From: Roseiarcus sp963813195
GTDB taxonomy: Bacteria > Pseudomonadota > Alphaproteobacteria > Rhizobiales > Beijerinckiaceae
Assembly: GCA_963813195.1 (NCBI GenBank)
Contig: CAWEYC010000020.1
Location: 66,374-130,373 of the forward strand
Length of the DNA: 64,000 nucleotides
Direction: 5' to 3'
In this document: piece after piece, positions 56,779 through 64,000 of the stretch
Position numbering within the stretch: the first letter of the stretch is position 1
Layout of the letters: each line of letters starts with the position of its first letter
Notes under the pieces: model-generated
The model's database searches: none
Told to the model about the DNA's origin: nothing
The model's input: only the letters and a program-made list of their open reading frames with translations
Made by a program: the position numbers and the translations under genes

Positions 56779-58551
56779 ATGCGAAATTTGGCTTCCAACC
56801 ATCGGCTGCTTAACCGCAACGGCGTCTGGTACTACCGACGCCGCGTGCCACAGAATTTGCGCACGTTCTTCGACCTCGAGATGGTCATGGTCTCGCTGAA
56901 GACCTCGGACCGGAAGGAGGCTGCATCGCTACGCACCATCCGCGACCTCGAATGGGACGCGAAATTCGCTGCGGCCGAGGCGCGGCTGGCGGAGCCGCCG
57001 TTGGGAAATGGAAACACCGCGACCGACGTGCCGACCGTCCTTTCTGGTCCTGCGGCGCTGCAGATGGTTCTGAGCTATGTCGAGCGAACCGACCGGCAAC
57101 GGAGCGAGAAATGGGCGGCCGACCCGCCAACAAATGCGCACGAGCGGCGGGAAGCGAAGGAAAATCTCGAAATTGATCTCGCCGCAGTGCAGGGGCTTGC
57201 TCCCGCTTACGATCACGTCGAGTACCTCTCTCAGGCTTGGGCGCGTATTTTCGGTCCGAACGCCGTTGTCGGCGACGCCGCCGAGAACGCCGCCGTCCTC
57301 GACCTCGTGAAGCGCGCCTGCATCGAAATCCAGCGCCGTGCAATGGCGCGGGCTGAAGACGATCACAGCCGCAGGTTCTTTGACGCCCAGTTCGACCCGT
57401 CGCGGCCGAAGCCGGTCACGGTGCGAGAACTGGCCGAGGAGTTCATCGCGCTGAAGGCGGAGGAAGCGCAGGCGCTCGGCACCAGCGCGAAGCACCTGGA
57501 ACGCCAACACGGCAATATGAGCCTCATTCGAGACATTCTCCGCGACGAGACCCTGGTCAGCGACATCAACTGGAATGTCTGCCGCAGGTTTGTCAGCGTG
57601 CTGGCGCAGGTGCCGTCAAACCGCACGAAGAAATACAAGGATCACACGCTTGAAGAGGCGATCGAACACGCCGCCATGGACGGCAATCCGGCACTCGGGT
57701 TCATTTCGCAACAGCAATACCTCGGCACCCTCAAGGAGTTCCTGGAGCTGGCAGTCAAGAAGGACTTGATACGCACGAACTACGCCTCAGACCTCCGCCC
57801 CATGAAGGTCGACGCTGTGGCGCCCGAGGACAAGACGATCCCGTTCGACGTAGGTCAACTTCGATCGTTTTTCCGCTCGTCTTACTACATGGGTTGCGCG
57901 GGGGCGGGCGGCGATCCCTATCGCAATGCCGGCAAGCCCTGGCGGTTCTGGTTTCCGCTCTTGAGCCTGTTCTGTGGCATGCGCCCGAGAGAAATTTTCC
58001 AATTGCATATTGCAGACCTCAAGACGACGGACAAGGGGACCCTGTATTTCGATCTCGCCAAGACCAGCGACGCCGACGACGTGGCAGAACCCGAAAACAA
58101 GAAGACCCTGAAGACCCCCACGAGCAGGCGGCAGGTTCCTGTCCACCCGGAACTGGTCAAGATCGGCTTCGCCAAGTTCGTCGCTGAACTGATGACCGCG
58201 TCCGACGACGAACTGATCTTTCGCGGGATCACCCGCGACAAATACGGCGATCCCGCGCACTATCCGCTACGCGACTTTCGCGACACATTTCTGCCGAAGG
58301 GCATGGCCCTCAGGCCGAGGCAGACCGCATATAGCTTCAGGCACACCTGGCGTGATGCCGCCCGAGCAATTGGCGCGTCGCCGGATTTTCTGAAGGCGGT
58401 AGGCGCGTGGAAGGGGCCTCAAACCACGTCAGACATTTACGGCTCGAAGCACCATCCCGATCTTTATGCTTCAGACTTGGCGAGGATCGAATATCCAGGG
58501 CTTAACCTAAAGCATCTCTATCTCGAGTCCAACGGGAGCGAGGCGTCCTAA
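56779..58551 (+). CDS. Tyrosine recombinase/integrase (DUF6538-type N-terminus)
   Basis: A 590-residue phage-type integrase. The N-terminus MRNLASNHRLLNRNGVWYYR RRVP is the DUF6538 arm domain. After the core-binding region come the catalytic arginine in LFCGMRPREIFQLHI, the HxxR motif in YSFRHTWRDAARAIG, VGAWKG and the nucleophile tyrosine in SDIYGSKHHP. A GTG at 56752 is an alternative start. Directly behind tRNA-Ala and pointing away from it, it marks the left end of a genomic island. No matching attR lies within the window. Confidence 0.9.
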   Translation: MRNLASNHRLLNRNGVWYYRRRVPQNLRTFFDLEMVMVSLKTSDRKEAASLRTIRDLEWDAKFAAAEARLAEPPLGNGNTATDVPTVLSGPAALQMVLSYVERTDRQRSEKWAADPPTNAHERREAKENLEIDLAAVQGLAPAYDHVEYLSQAWARIFGPNAVVGDAAENAAVLDLVKRACIEIQRRAMARAEDDHSRRFFDAQFDPSRPKPVTVRELAEEFIALKAEEAQALGTSAKHLERQHGNMSLIRDILRDETLVSDINWNVCRRFVSVLAQVPSNRTKKYKDHTLEEAIEHAAMDGNPALGFISQQQYLGTLKEFLELAVKKDLIRTNYASDLRPMKVDAVAPEDKTIPFDVGQLRSFFRSSYYMGCAGAGGDPYRNAGKPWRFWFPLLSLFCGMRPREIFQLHIADLKTTDKGTLYFDLAKTSDADDVAEPENKKTLKTPTSRRQVPVHPELVKIGFAKFVAELMTASDDELIFRGITRDKYGDPAHYPLRDFRDTFLPKGMALRPRQTAYSFRHTWRDAARAIGASPDFLKAVGAWKGPQTTSDIYGSKHHPDLYASDLARIEYPGLNLKHLYLESNGSEAS

Positions 58552-58573
58552 ACGGTCGTCGCCGCGCGGCCGG

Positions 58574-59956
58574 TTAAGCCGCAGCCGCATCGTCGCCGAA
58601 CCAACTCGCGCCGTTCTGGACGCTTGTTCGGATCGCGTAGCCGTCCCACCGATAATCCATGTGCGGCTCGATCGCGTCCAAGACCTGCTGATGCGCGAGG
58701 CCGAGTGTCTTGCACCAGTCGACGATGTAGAGCTGCCAGAACTCGACCTCTCGCGCGGGATTGTCGCACTCGCTGAAAGCAGACAGCCACCCGTCGATCT
58801 TCGCCGCCATCTGCGCGAGACACTTGATGGCCGCGTCTTTGTCGAAATTCTTCCAATTCCCGAGACCGAGCACCTTGGTCGTCAGTTTCGTTTCGATCTT
58901 ATCGAGCTGTTCCCCCAGGTCGTGCGTGATTAAATTCGTGGGCTTGGTTCGGAGTTTGCCGTCAACGACCTGCAGATGATGTCCGAGGAAGTCGAAGCCC
59001 TTCGCGGTTGTACGCTTGGCTTTGAGCTGGAGTTCGAACTGCCCGCCAGGGAGATCGGTCACGGCATCCGTCAGCTTCCCGACCGCCATGTCCAAGAGCA
59101 CTGGGCTAGAGGACAGAAGCAGGAAATCGTCGACGTAGTTGATCAGCAGCACGTCTGGCATGGAGGTCCAGTTCAGACGTGACACGCAGAACGCGCCGAC
59201 GATGGGGGAACAGGCGGAGCCCTGGGGAAGTCCGCGGCGGGCCTGCTGCATGAGGTATGCATGTGAGTGGGGGAGAGAAGGCATAGCGTGGCTACCCTTC
59301 ATGGACTCCTGGTCCATCACCACCTCGAAGTGTCGTCCTACGACGACGTGCTCCACCACCTCCTTAGGGAGGGGTAGCTCGGTAACCAGCTTCTCGACGA
59401 CGAAGCTGGGATAAAACTCCTTGATGTCGAGGCGGGCGACGTGGACCTTGCCCTCGTTCACCGCCTCCTTGACCTGTCGGATGGCCTTATGAAGGCCGAG
59501 GTGGGTGAACTGGAACGGTCGGGGCGCGTAGTACGCGCTCATGATCCGATCGACCATGTCCTGAGCGGTCCGGTGCAGCAGGCCCGGTTTGTGGATCATC
59601 CGCACGCCGCCGGATTTCTTTTTCTTCGCGTAGACCGGCACGGGTTCGGGGAGGGGTTTGCTGAAGTCCAAGAGTTTGGGAACCGCCAAGCATCGCTCAA
59701 GGCTCTGTCGGAGGCGAGGCTTCATTTTCTTGTTCGCGGCGATGGAGGAGACCAGACGCGCGTCGTGACCCTCGATCAGGAGCTTCCCGTGACGGTGCAG
59801 CAGAAAAGGGTCATCCGCCTTGATCCCCTTGAGGAATTGCGCTGTGCGGTCGTTCGTATCCGCTCTTGCCGTCTCGACACGCGCAAGGGCATCAGCCAGC
59901 GCGTCCGCTGAGAGCCGATGCTTGACGACAACGTTGTCGATGAACGCGGTGGGCAC
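58574..59956 (-). CDS. Stand-alone reverse transcriptase (candidate defence RT)
   Basis: A 460-residue RNA-directed DNA polymerase with GTG start (in-frame stop 6 codons upstream). RT motifs: VRMIHKPGLLHRTAQDM near 118, LDIKEFYPSF with catalytic aspartate at 177, RGLPQGSACSP at 241-251, YVDD at 274-277 and FDFLGHHL at 321-328. There is no maturase, endonuclease or Cas1 domain and no retron NAXXH/VTG pattern; about 100 N-terminal and 130 C-terminal residues (WKNFDKDAAIKCLAQMAAKI) are of unknown type. It converges with the integrase, 22 bp apart. Family resembles 'unknown group'/defence RTs, but I cannot assign a class. Confidence 0.9.
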   Translation of the reverse strand: MPTAFIDNVVVKHRLSADALADALARVETARADTNDRTAQFLKGIKADDPFLLHRHGKLLIEGHDARLVSSIAANKKMKPRLRQSLERCLAVPKLLDFSKPLPEPVPVYAKKKKSGGVRMIHKPGLLHRTAQDMVDRIMSAYYAPRPFQFTHLGLHKAIRQVKEAVNEGKVHVARLDIKEFYPSFVVEKLVTELPLPKEVVEHVVVGRHFEVVMDQESMKGSHAMPSLPHSHAYLMQQARRGLPQGSACSPIVGAFCVSRLNWTSMPDVLLINYVDDFLLLSSSPVLLDMAVGKLTDAVTDLPGGQFELQLKAKRTTAKGFDFLGHHLQVVDGKLRTKPTNLITHDLGEQLDKIETKLTTKVLGLGNWKNFDKDAAIKCLAQMAAKIDGWLSAFSECDNPAREVEFWQLYIVDWCKTLGLAHQQVLDAIEPHMDYRWDGYAIRTSVQNGASWFGDDAAAA

Positions 59957-60206
59957 CAGGGCTGCCTGAGGTCAAGGGCGCGAGATCAACAGCTCGCATC
60001 GTGGGCCGATTGCTTGCCCGCTTGGGGTCGACCTCTTTATCCATCAGGCATCGCTACGAGATCATCCGGGCAAACCGGGGTCAAGAAACTCGCCGGATCA
60101 TGCTTGCGAATTGGTGAATGTTCCCTCGTTGCAATCAATTGCACTGGCGTATTAAGACCCCAGCAACCCCAAATATCCCATGGTGGCAGCGATCGGGGGG
60201 ACGCGC
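59957..60206. promoter_or_regulatory. Divergent promoter region; possible RT-associated RNA
   Basis: This 250-bp gap separates the divergent RT gene and the small gene. It holds the palindrome at 60130-60143, a promoter-like TTGCAA...TATTAA (60129-60155) and several short inverted repeats, such as ATCCGG (60064-60069) with CCGGAT (60093-60098) and GGGGTC copies opposite GACCCC. Defence RTs often use an adjacent structured RNA, so this is one of two places to look. Confidence 0.35.
60130..60143. promoter_or_regulatory. Operator-like palindrome TGCAATCAATTGCA (site 1)
   Basis: Perfect 6-bp arms TGCAAT/ATTGCA with a CA centre, overlapping a promoter-like -35 upstream of the gene at 60207. The 16-base GTGCAATTGATTGCAA on the minus strand is identical to site 3. 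Confidence 0.6.
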
Positions 60207-60734
60207 ATGGCTGTCATCGACCTATTGCTTCCATATAAGCGTGCTTTGGCCGAGGCCCGACGTGTGGACGAGAGCCCGTTGGAGTTAGCGGAGAGGCTCG
60301 GGAAGCTGCAGAAATTGCAGCCTCATCTGCTGGACGAAGTGATCAAGAACTCGCCACTTAAGCGGCGACGCATGTACTATCTGATCAAGGTCTGGTCACG
60401 GGTGTCGGGCTTGGACGTTCCAAGGGCGCGGCTGGCGAAGATCGGGTGGACGAAGCTCGCGGCGTGGGCTCGCCACTGTCCCGCCGGCCAAGAGTTGTGG
60501 GGGCTCGACTTGGCGGAGCAGAAGAATACCACTGCGGCCAATTTGCCCTCGCTGCTGAAGGGTCGGAAGACGCCGAAGAAGACGAGGTGCATGACGCTTT
60601 ACTTCTCTCTCAAGGACTACGAGGTCTTTGAAAAGGCGATGATCGACAATGGGGCGATCAAGGTCGGCAAGGGGTTCGCAGCCAAAGAAAAGGCCCTCCT
60701 GCAGATCATCGACAAGTCCCAGGCTGCCGGCTAG
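60207..60734 (+). CDS. Small basic helical protein, unknown (island)
   Basis: A 175-residue protein. The ATG at 60207 is chosen because GGGGGGA lies just upstream; an ATG at 60180 has no such site. It is rich in Lys/Arg and helical: PLELAERLGKLQKLQPHLLD, LKRRRMYYLIKVWSRVSGLD and LAKIGWTKLAAWARHC give a KxxxYYLI ... IGWTKL pattern also seen in some uncharacterised phage or plasmid proteins, perhaps DNA- or RNA-binding. It is divergent from the RT gene and surrounded by three palindromic sites, so it may be their regulator. Confidence 0.75.
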   Translation: MAVIDLLLPYKRALAEARRVDESPLELAERLGKLQKLQPHLLDEVIKNSPLKRRRMYYLIKVWSRVSGLDVPRARLAKIGWTKLAAWARHCPAGQELWGLDLAEQKNTTAANLPSLLKGRKTPKKTRCMTLYFSLKDYEVFEKAMIDNGAIKVGKGFAAKEKALLQIIDKSQAAG

Positions 60735-60805
60735 CGCCGCGCGGGAGACTGGCAGGCGACGGCGATAGGGAGTGATTGCTGTATTCGGTGAAATTAACTG
60801 CACCG

Positions 60806-60816
60806 AATTGATTGCA
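60806..60816. promoter_or_regulatory. Operator-like half-conserved site (site 2)
   Basis: AATTGATTGCA matches 11 bases of site 3; its left arm is degenerate (CCGAAT for GCAAT). It lies 70 bp after the small gene. Confidence 0.4.
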
Positions 60817-61123
60817 GCTCATCTGATCCTGGGCCATCCCGACCCGCCAGTCGAACGTGTCGCCGGCGGGGACAACCGAGGTGTCGCAGGGCACGCAGGG
60901 ACAGAAGTCGCGACAGTCGGATATCTCCCGTCCCGGACTTGTTTCATCGTCGTGTGCGAGACGACGAGGCAGGCCAAGCGACACATGTGCTGAGCTAGAC
61001 ACGATAGATGCCAGAGTACGGTCGTCCCCGAGCCGTCAACGCGGTTCGCAGGTCTGGTTGGGTCGCGCGCCTCGGCCGCTTGAACGGAGCGAACAAGCCC
61101 GTCGCGACCCGCATTCGACGCGG

Positions 61124-61137
61124 TGCAATTGATTGCA
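61124..61137. promoter_or_regulatory. Operator-like palindrome TGCAATTGATTGCA (site 3)
   Basis: Perfect arms TGCAAT/ATTGCA. With flanks it shares the 16 bases GTGCAATTGATTGCAA with the complement of site 1, about 1 kb away and inverted. Confidence 0.6.
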
Positions 61138-61448
61138 ATGCTCGTGGCCAGCGGATCGACCGCAGCCACGTCCATCACCATCCTTGATCATGCCCGCCAG
61201 CGCGTTCAAATGGCCCCGCAGCGTCCGTCCAGTGAGGCCGGGTACATCACCGCGACTGTTCTCGGGGCCTCTGTGGCCGGTCGCATGCGTCTCTCGGCCC
61301 GCGCGCCTTCGAAGGGACTTCTGGCGTCTGTCTCGGGGGGATAGCGGACGGACTTTCCGCCTGGGATTTAACACGGGCCTGGAGAGCAACCATCGCGCGT
61401 GCTAGACGAACGGCGGCTCTTTTGGTCGGCGGAGGGCACCATGCAGGT

Positions 61449-63013
61449 TCATATTTTCAGGGGTCCTGGCCGGGTCGTCGGATTTACTGAGGACGCAAGC
61501 GGATCGAATTTGCCTTCGCGGTTCGCGCACTGCTTCTTTTCGAGGTAAGCCGATATTTGCCGCTGCAAAGTCGCAAGGTCATGGCTGTACAGCAACTCGG
61601 TAACGTCCGCGTTTGTAAGCTTCTGGCCGTGCTGCTTGCCGAACTTCTCGCGGTACTTATCGGCAAGACGGTTCGAGAGCGTCAGCAGGCGCTCAGAGAA
61701 ATCCCCCTCACTGGTGAAGTCCGCAGAGCTGTACGCCCGGCTAAGTTCCACATATAAATCGTATATTTCGTGATTGTGCTTATAGACGGGCTTATCTTTT
61801 TCGAGGAGCTTGTAGGCGACCTCTAGCAAAATAAGGTATTCCCAAAAGGCGGTTATAAGATGTTGGCTAGCACCCTCGCTCAGATATTCGAGGATATCCT
61901 CTTTGAGCTTGATGAGCTGGTATCCCTCGGGCTTGAGGTCCACCATGATGTTGCGCTTGTCGGCACGAGTTTTGTCGCGGGCGCGAATGAACAGCGCGGT
62001 CTTGCCGGAGCCCTTGCGGCCGACGACGAGGTTGACCTCGCCACGAACTGCGCGCTCGAATTGGTCTGTCTTGAGGTAATACCGCTCCAGGGTTGTCATC
62101 TCGTTCTCGGCGCGCGGGTCACCTATACTGATCGACTGAAGGAGCGTTGCGGGTCCGGCAGGTGCCGGATTGGTCTCCGTGAAGTGAGCGACGATCAGCG
62201 GGACGAAGTCGGCAACTGCGGCCACGATGTCGGCTTCTGTTCGGAAGACCTGAACGTCGTCCCGAATGTCGAGCGGGACCGTGTAGCCGTGGGGTGACAG
62301 GATTAACGCTGGCTTCCCCATGCCCTCAGCGAGCCCCGCTACGAACATGGTGCGGACGTTGTGTGTATCAGAACCTGCGACGCCGTCGCTCTGCAAAAGA
62401 AGGACGACGCCGGACGAGGCCGCGACCTGCCGGATCGCGTCAGTCGCGGATAGACGGGGTTCGTCGGGGTTGAAGCTGCGGTATCGGTAGCCTGCCTTTT
62501 TCGACCCGCGAGACCATCACCGTGGCGTCCATGCCTCCGGCCTGGGCGGTTCGACAATGTAGACTTGGGTCTGGGGGTCCAACTTGAGATCGAAGGGAAG
62601 AGGGCGCTCTTCAATGTAGGCGGCTAGACGTCCGGCCAGTCCCTGAGCATCTGGATACTCCTGATAGCCCAACGTGTCGAAAATGCCCGTACTCGGGCAA
62701 GGGTTTTCTCGCCCACAAGAGTATTGCTGCGAACGAGGAACGCCCGCTTCTTCTTCCCGATGGCGTACCCGATTTCGTAGACGACGTTCAGGTTGAGAAA
62801 CGTGACGTCCGCGACGATAAGGGCTGACTTGTCGATGTTCTCGAGGATCGGCGAAATTAGCGGCTGTCCGGCGACATCGTTGAATGGCCACGGGTGAAAG
62901 TCATAAGGTTGTGCAAGAGCATTGGCCCGGCGGACTCCTTCGAGAAGTGCCTCTGCATGCGCTTCATCGCGCGAGGCGTAGGCGACGAACGCCTTTCTTT
63001 TCGGTCCTGCCAT
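61449..63013 (-). pseudogene. TIR/deoxyribosyltransferase-like double domain plus P-loop ATPase, frameshifted
   Basis: Read across three shifts (near 62690, 62515 and 62500) this gives about 520 residues. Domain 1: KRKAFVAYASRDEAHAEAL, ENIDKSALIVADVTFLNLNV and VYEIGYAIGKKKRAFLV, a TIR- or nucleoside 2-deoxyribosyltransferase-like fold. Domain 2 resembles it: AIRQVAASSGVVLLLQ and GLAEGMGKPALILSP. Domain 3 is a P-loop ATPase with Walker A GRKGSGKTA, of the kind found in Sll1717-like defence proteins. GGGGGG precedes the ATG at 63013. Nucleotide-attacking effector plus ATPase sensor suggests abortive infection. One shift lies in an AAAAAGG run. Confidence 0.7.
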
Positions 63014-63199
63014 GTACCCCCCTGAGCTTCAGCTCTTTTTTGCGGCCAGTATGAACCGAAAGCGACACTACAGACATATCGCGTAGGAGTTTGCGCCGAT
63101 ACAAGGCTTCGAAGATCGCGGCACCAGGGCAGCCATCGCCTTCTGCCGGCTACAGGTCCCCCAGACGGTCGGGTTCCCCACGGATCAACTGCCCAAGTC

Positions 63200-63502
63200 A
63201 TGCCGTCCGCGAGGCGGCGGCTAGCCGGATATTCAGATTTGCCCCATGAGCGAGCGTTCCACGCCAGCCGCGAGCTGCCGACCCGAACCCGCCTTCTCAC
63301 CGTGTCGTCTGACGTTCCGGCCTGGTTCATCGCGGCCTTTGAAGACGGCAAGGATACTGCAGCCTTCCTCGCGCATTATGAAGTCGCGATGCACCATGCG
63401 CTGGAAGATGTCGGCATCGGGTTCGCCTTCGTGATCGGCAACGGGCGGATCACGCCAGCCGGGATAACCTACTCGCCTCGCGACACTCGAGAGACGGACT
63501 AG
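63200..63502 (+). CDS. Small hypothetical protein
   Basis: An open frame of 100 codons with a protein-like second half: SSDVPAWFIAAFEDGKDTAA, FLAHYEVAMHHALEDVGIGF and GNGRITPAGITYSPRD. The first 30 residues are arginine-rich and may not be coding; GTG at 63299 is a possible later start. I recognise no family. Confidence 0.35.
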   Translation: MPSARRRLAGYSDLPHERAFHASRELPTRTRLLTVSSDVPAWFIAAFEDGKDTAAFLAHYEVAMHHALEDVGIGFAFVIGNGRITPAGITYSPRDTRETD

Positions 63503-64000
63503 GGAATGGTTCGCGCTTCACGCGGACCAGACCGAGTGGAGTTGATTGCGCGGCACCCAGCGCTCCGCAGCCTCAACTGTAAACATTTTGCATGGCCTTG
63601 CGCTCGCGGTCGATCTTGCGCGTCTCTTCCAGTACGGGCGTCTTCGTCATAGCGGGCGTGGCTCACGCCAGACTGCTGCGGTCGGGCGGCCAGCAGGTCA
63701 GCGATCGTGATCTTTGACAGCTCATGCTCGAACGCCTCGGCCGCCTTGCGCACGAACGGGTCGACGAACTTGACCACTGAGGGCGATTGCCGGCTGGGTC
63801 CTCCGCCTCGCCCGGCAGCGCGCCTACCACCGCCACGATCGCGAGCAGCGAGATTTCCTCGGTCGGGCGGGCAAGCCTGTAGCCGCCTCGCGGGCCACGC
63901 ACGCCTTCGAGCACTTTGTCCTTCACCAGATGCTGGAACGTCTTTTCGAGATACCGGGGCGGAACGTTGATCCTCGCCGCGATGGTCGGCGCGCTGGGCA
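63499..64000 (-). CDS. Rrf2-family transcriptional regulator, partial, frameshifted
   Basis: From the window end the strand reads ARINVPPRYLEKTFQHLVKD, KVLEGVRGPRGGYRLARPTE and EISLLAIVAVVGALPGE, the winged helix of Rrf2 regulators with the GPRGGYxLA wing. Near 63790 the frame shifts and goes on as MVKFVDPFVRKAAEAFEHEL and SKITIADLLAARPQQ. No cluster-binding cysteine triplet is apparent. The N-terminus lies beyond 64000 and the exact C-terminus is uncertain. Confidence 0.7.
   Translation of the reverse strand, partial: AQRADHRGEDQRSAPVSRKDVPASGEGQSARRRAWPARRLQACPPDRGNLAARDRGGGRRAAGRGGGPSRQSPSVVKFVDPFVRKAAEAFEHELSKITIADLLAARPQQSGVSHARYDEDARTGRDAQDRPRAQGHAKCLQLRLRSAGCRAINSTRSGPREARTIP

Larger units (their letters stand above)
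60735..61448. other. Gene-poor 714-bp stretch in the island
   Basis: Open frames here are short, lack ribosome-binding sites and match no family I know. The stretch contains two of the three palindromic sites and lies between convergent genes, so it may encode an untranslated RNA or hold a decayed gene. Confidence 0.45.

Noticed and set aside
58574..59956. Reading the RT as a group II intron or retron
   Set aside because: No maturase or endonuclease domain follows, and the retron NAXXH and VTG motifs are not seen.
63021..63041. GAGCTTCAGCTC followed by TTTTTT, resembling a terminator
   Set aside because: The stem is only five pairs with a two-base loop, and no plus-strand gene ends nearby.

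Overview
The window is GC-rich DNA from an alphaproteobacterium, most likely order Hyphomicrobiales (Rhizobiales). Pointers are the Omp31-like outer-membrane protein, a mesaconyl-CoA hydratase of the ethylmalonyl-CoA pathway, the SigF/NrsF pair, the split cytochrome bd operon and REP-like palindromes. A narrower placement (Beijerinckiaceae or Methylocystaceae) is only a guess.

Region 1 (1-15.1 kb): two nearly identical IS5-family elements (1-824, cut by the window start, and 14073-15005) bracket an outer-membrane protein, a glycine-rich secreted protein, an O-methyltransferase and a myo-inositol catabolism block: iolD-iolE-iolG on the minus strand, an HpcH/HpaI aldolase, a 2-hydroxyacid dehydrogenase and a Gfo/Idh/MocA dehydrogenase on the plus strand, with an RpiR-type regulator. 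From 1.6 to 11 kb most genes carry single-base frameshifts while their protein motifs stay intact. Pieces of one NHL-repeat gene lie beside the right ends of both IS copies with a matching TAA target duplication, which points to a composite transposon followed by an inversion.

Region 2 (15.2-30.8 kb): small stress genes (EthD-like, HdeD, coiled-coil), then a minus-strand nitrogen-compound cluster: BMP-type ABC transporter (binding protein, two permeases, double ATPase), two biuret-hydrolase-like cysteine hydrolases, AtzG/AtzE/AtzH-like hydrolases, a 5-formyl-THF cyclo-ligase-like protein and an amidohydrolase. Together they look like uptake and stepwise hydrolysis of a ureide or N-heterocycle.

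Region 3 (30.9-56.5 kb): mostly intact chromosomal genes: Mrp/ApbC with a DUF971 protein, a decayed VapBC-like pair, an Orn/Lys/Arg decarboxylase, a large membrane protein, an intact HigBA-like pair, a bufferin-type operon (MNIO, DUF2063, DoxX, no precursor seen) divergent from ECF sigma factor and NrsF anti-sigma factor, DsbA, sugar-acid dehydrogenases, cytochrome bd oxidase, a galactose dehydrogenase, MaoC/SDR/HxlR genes, mesaconyl-CoA hydratase and YggT.

Region 4 (56.6-64 kb): tRNA-Ala(CGC) carries a genomic island starting with a tyrosine recombinase. Behind it are a stand-alone reverse transcriptase, a small basic protein, a 700-bp gene-poor stretch, a gene with two TIR/deoxyribosyltransferase-like domains plus a P-loop ATPase (frameshifted), and an Rrf2-type regulator running off the end. 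Copies of the palindrome TGCAATNNATTGCA surround the small gene. This is the best candidate for an undescribed, probably antiviral, system.

Convention: genes with one frameshift are listed as CDS; genes with several are listed as pseudogene, although sequencing error remains a real alternative for both.
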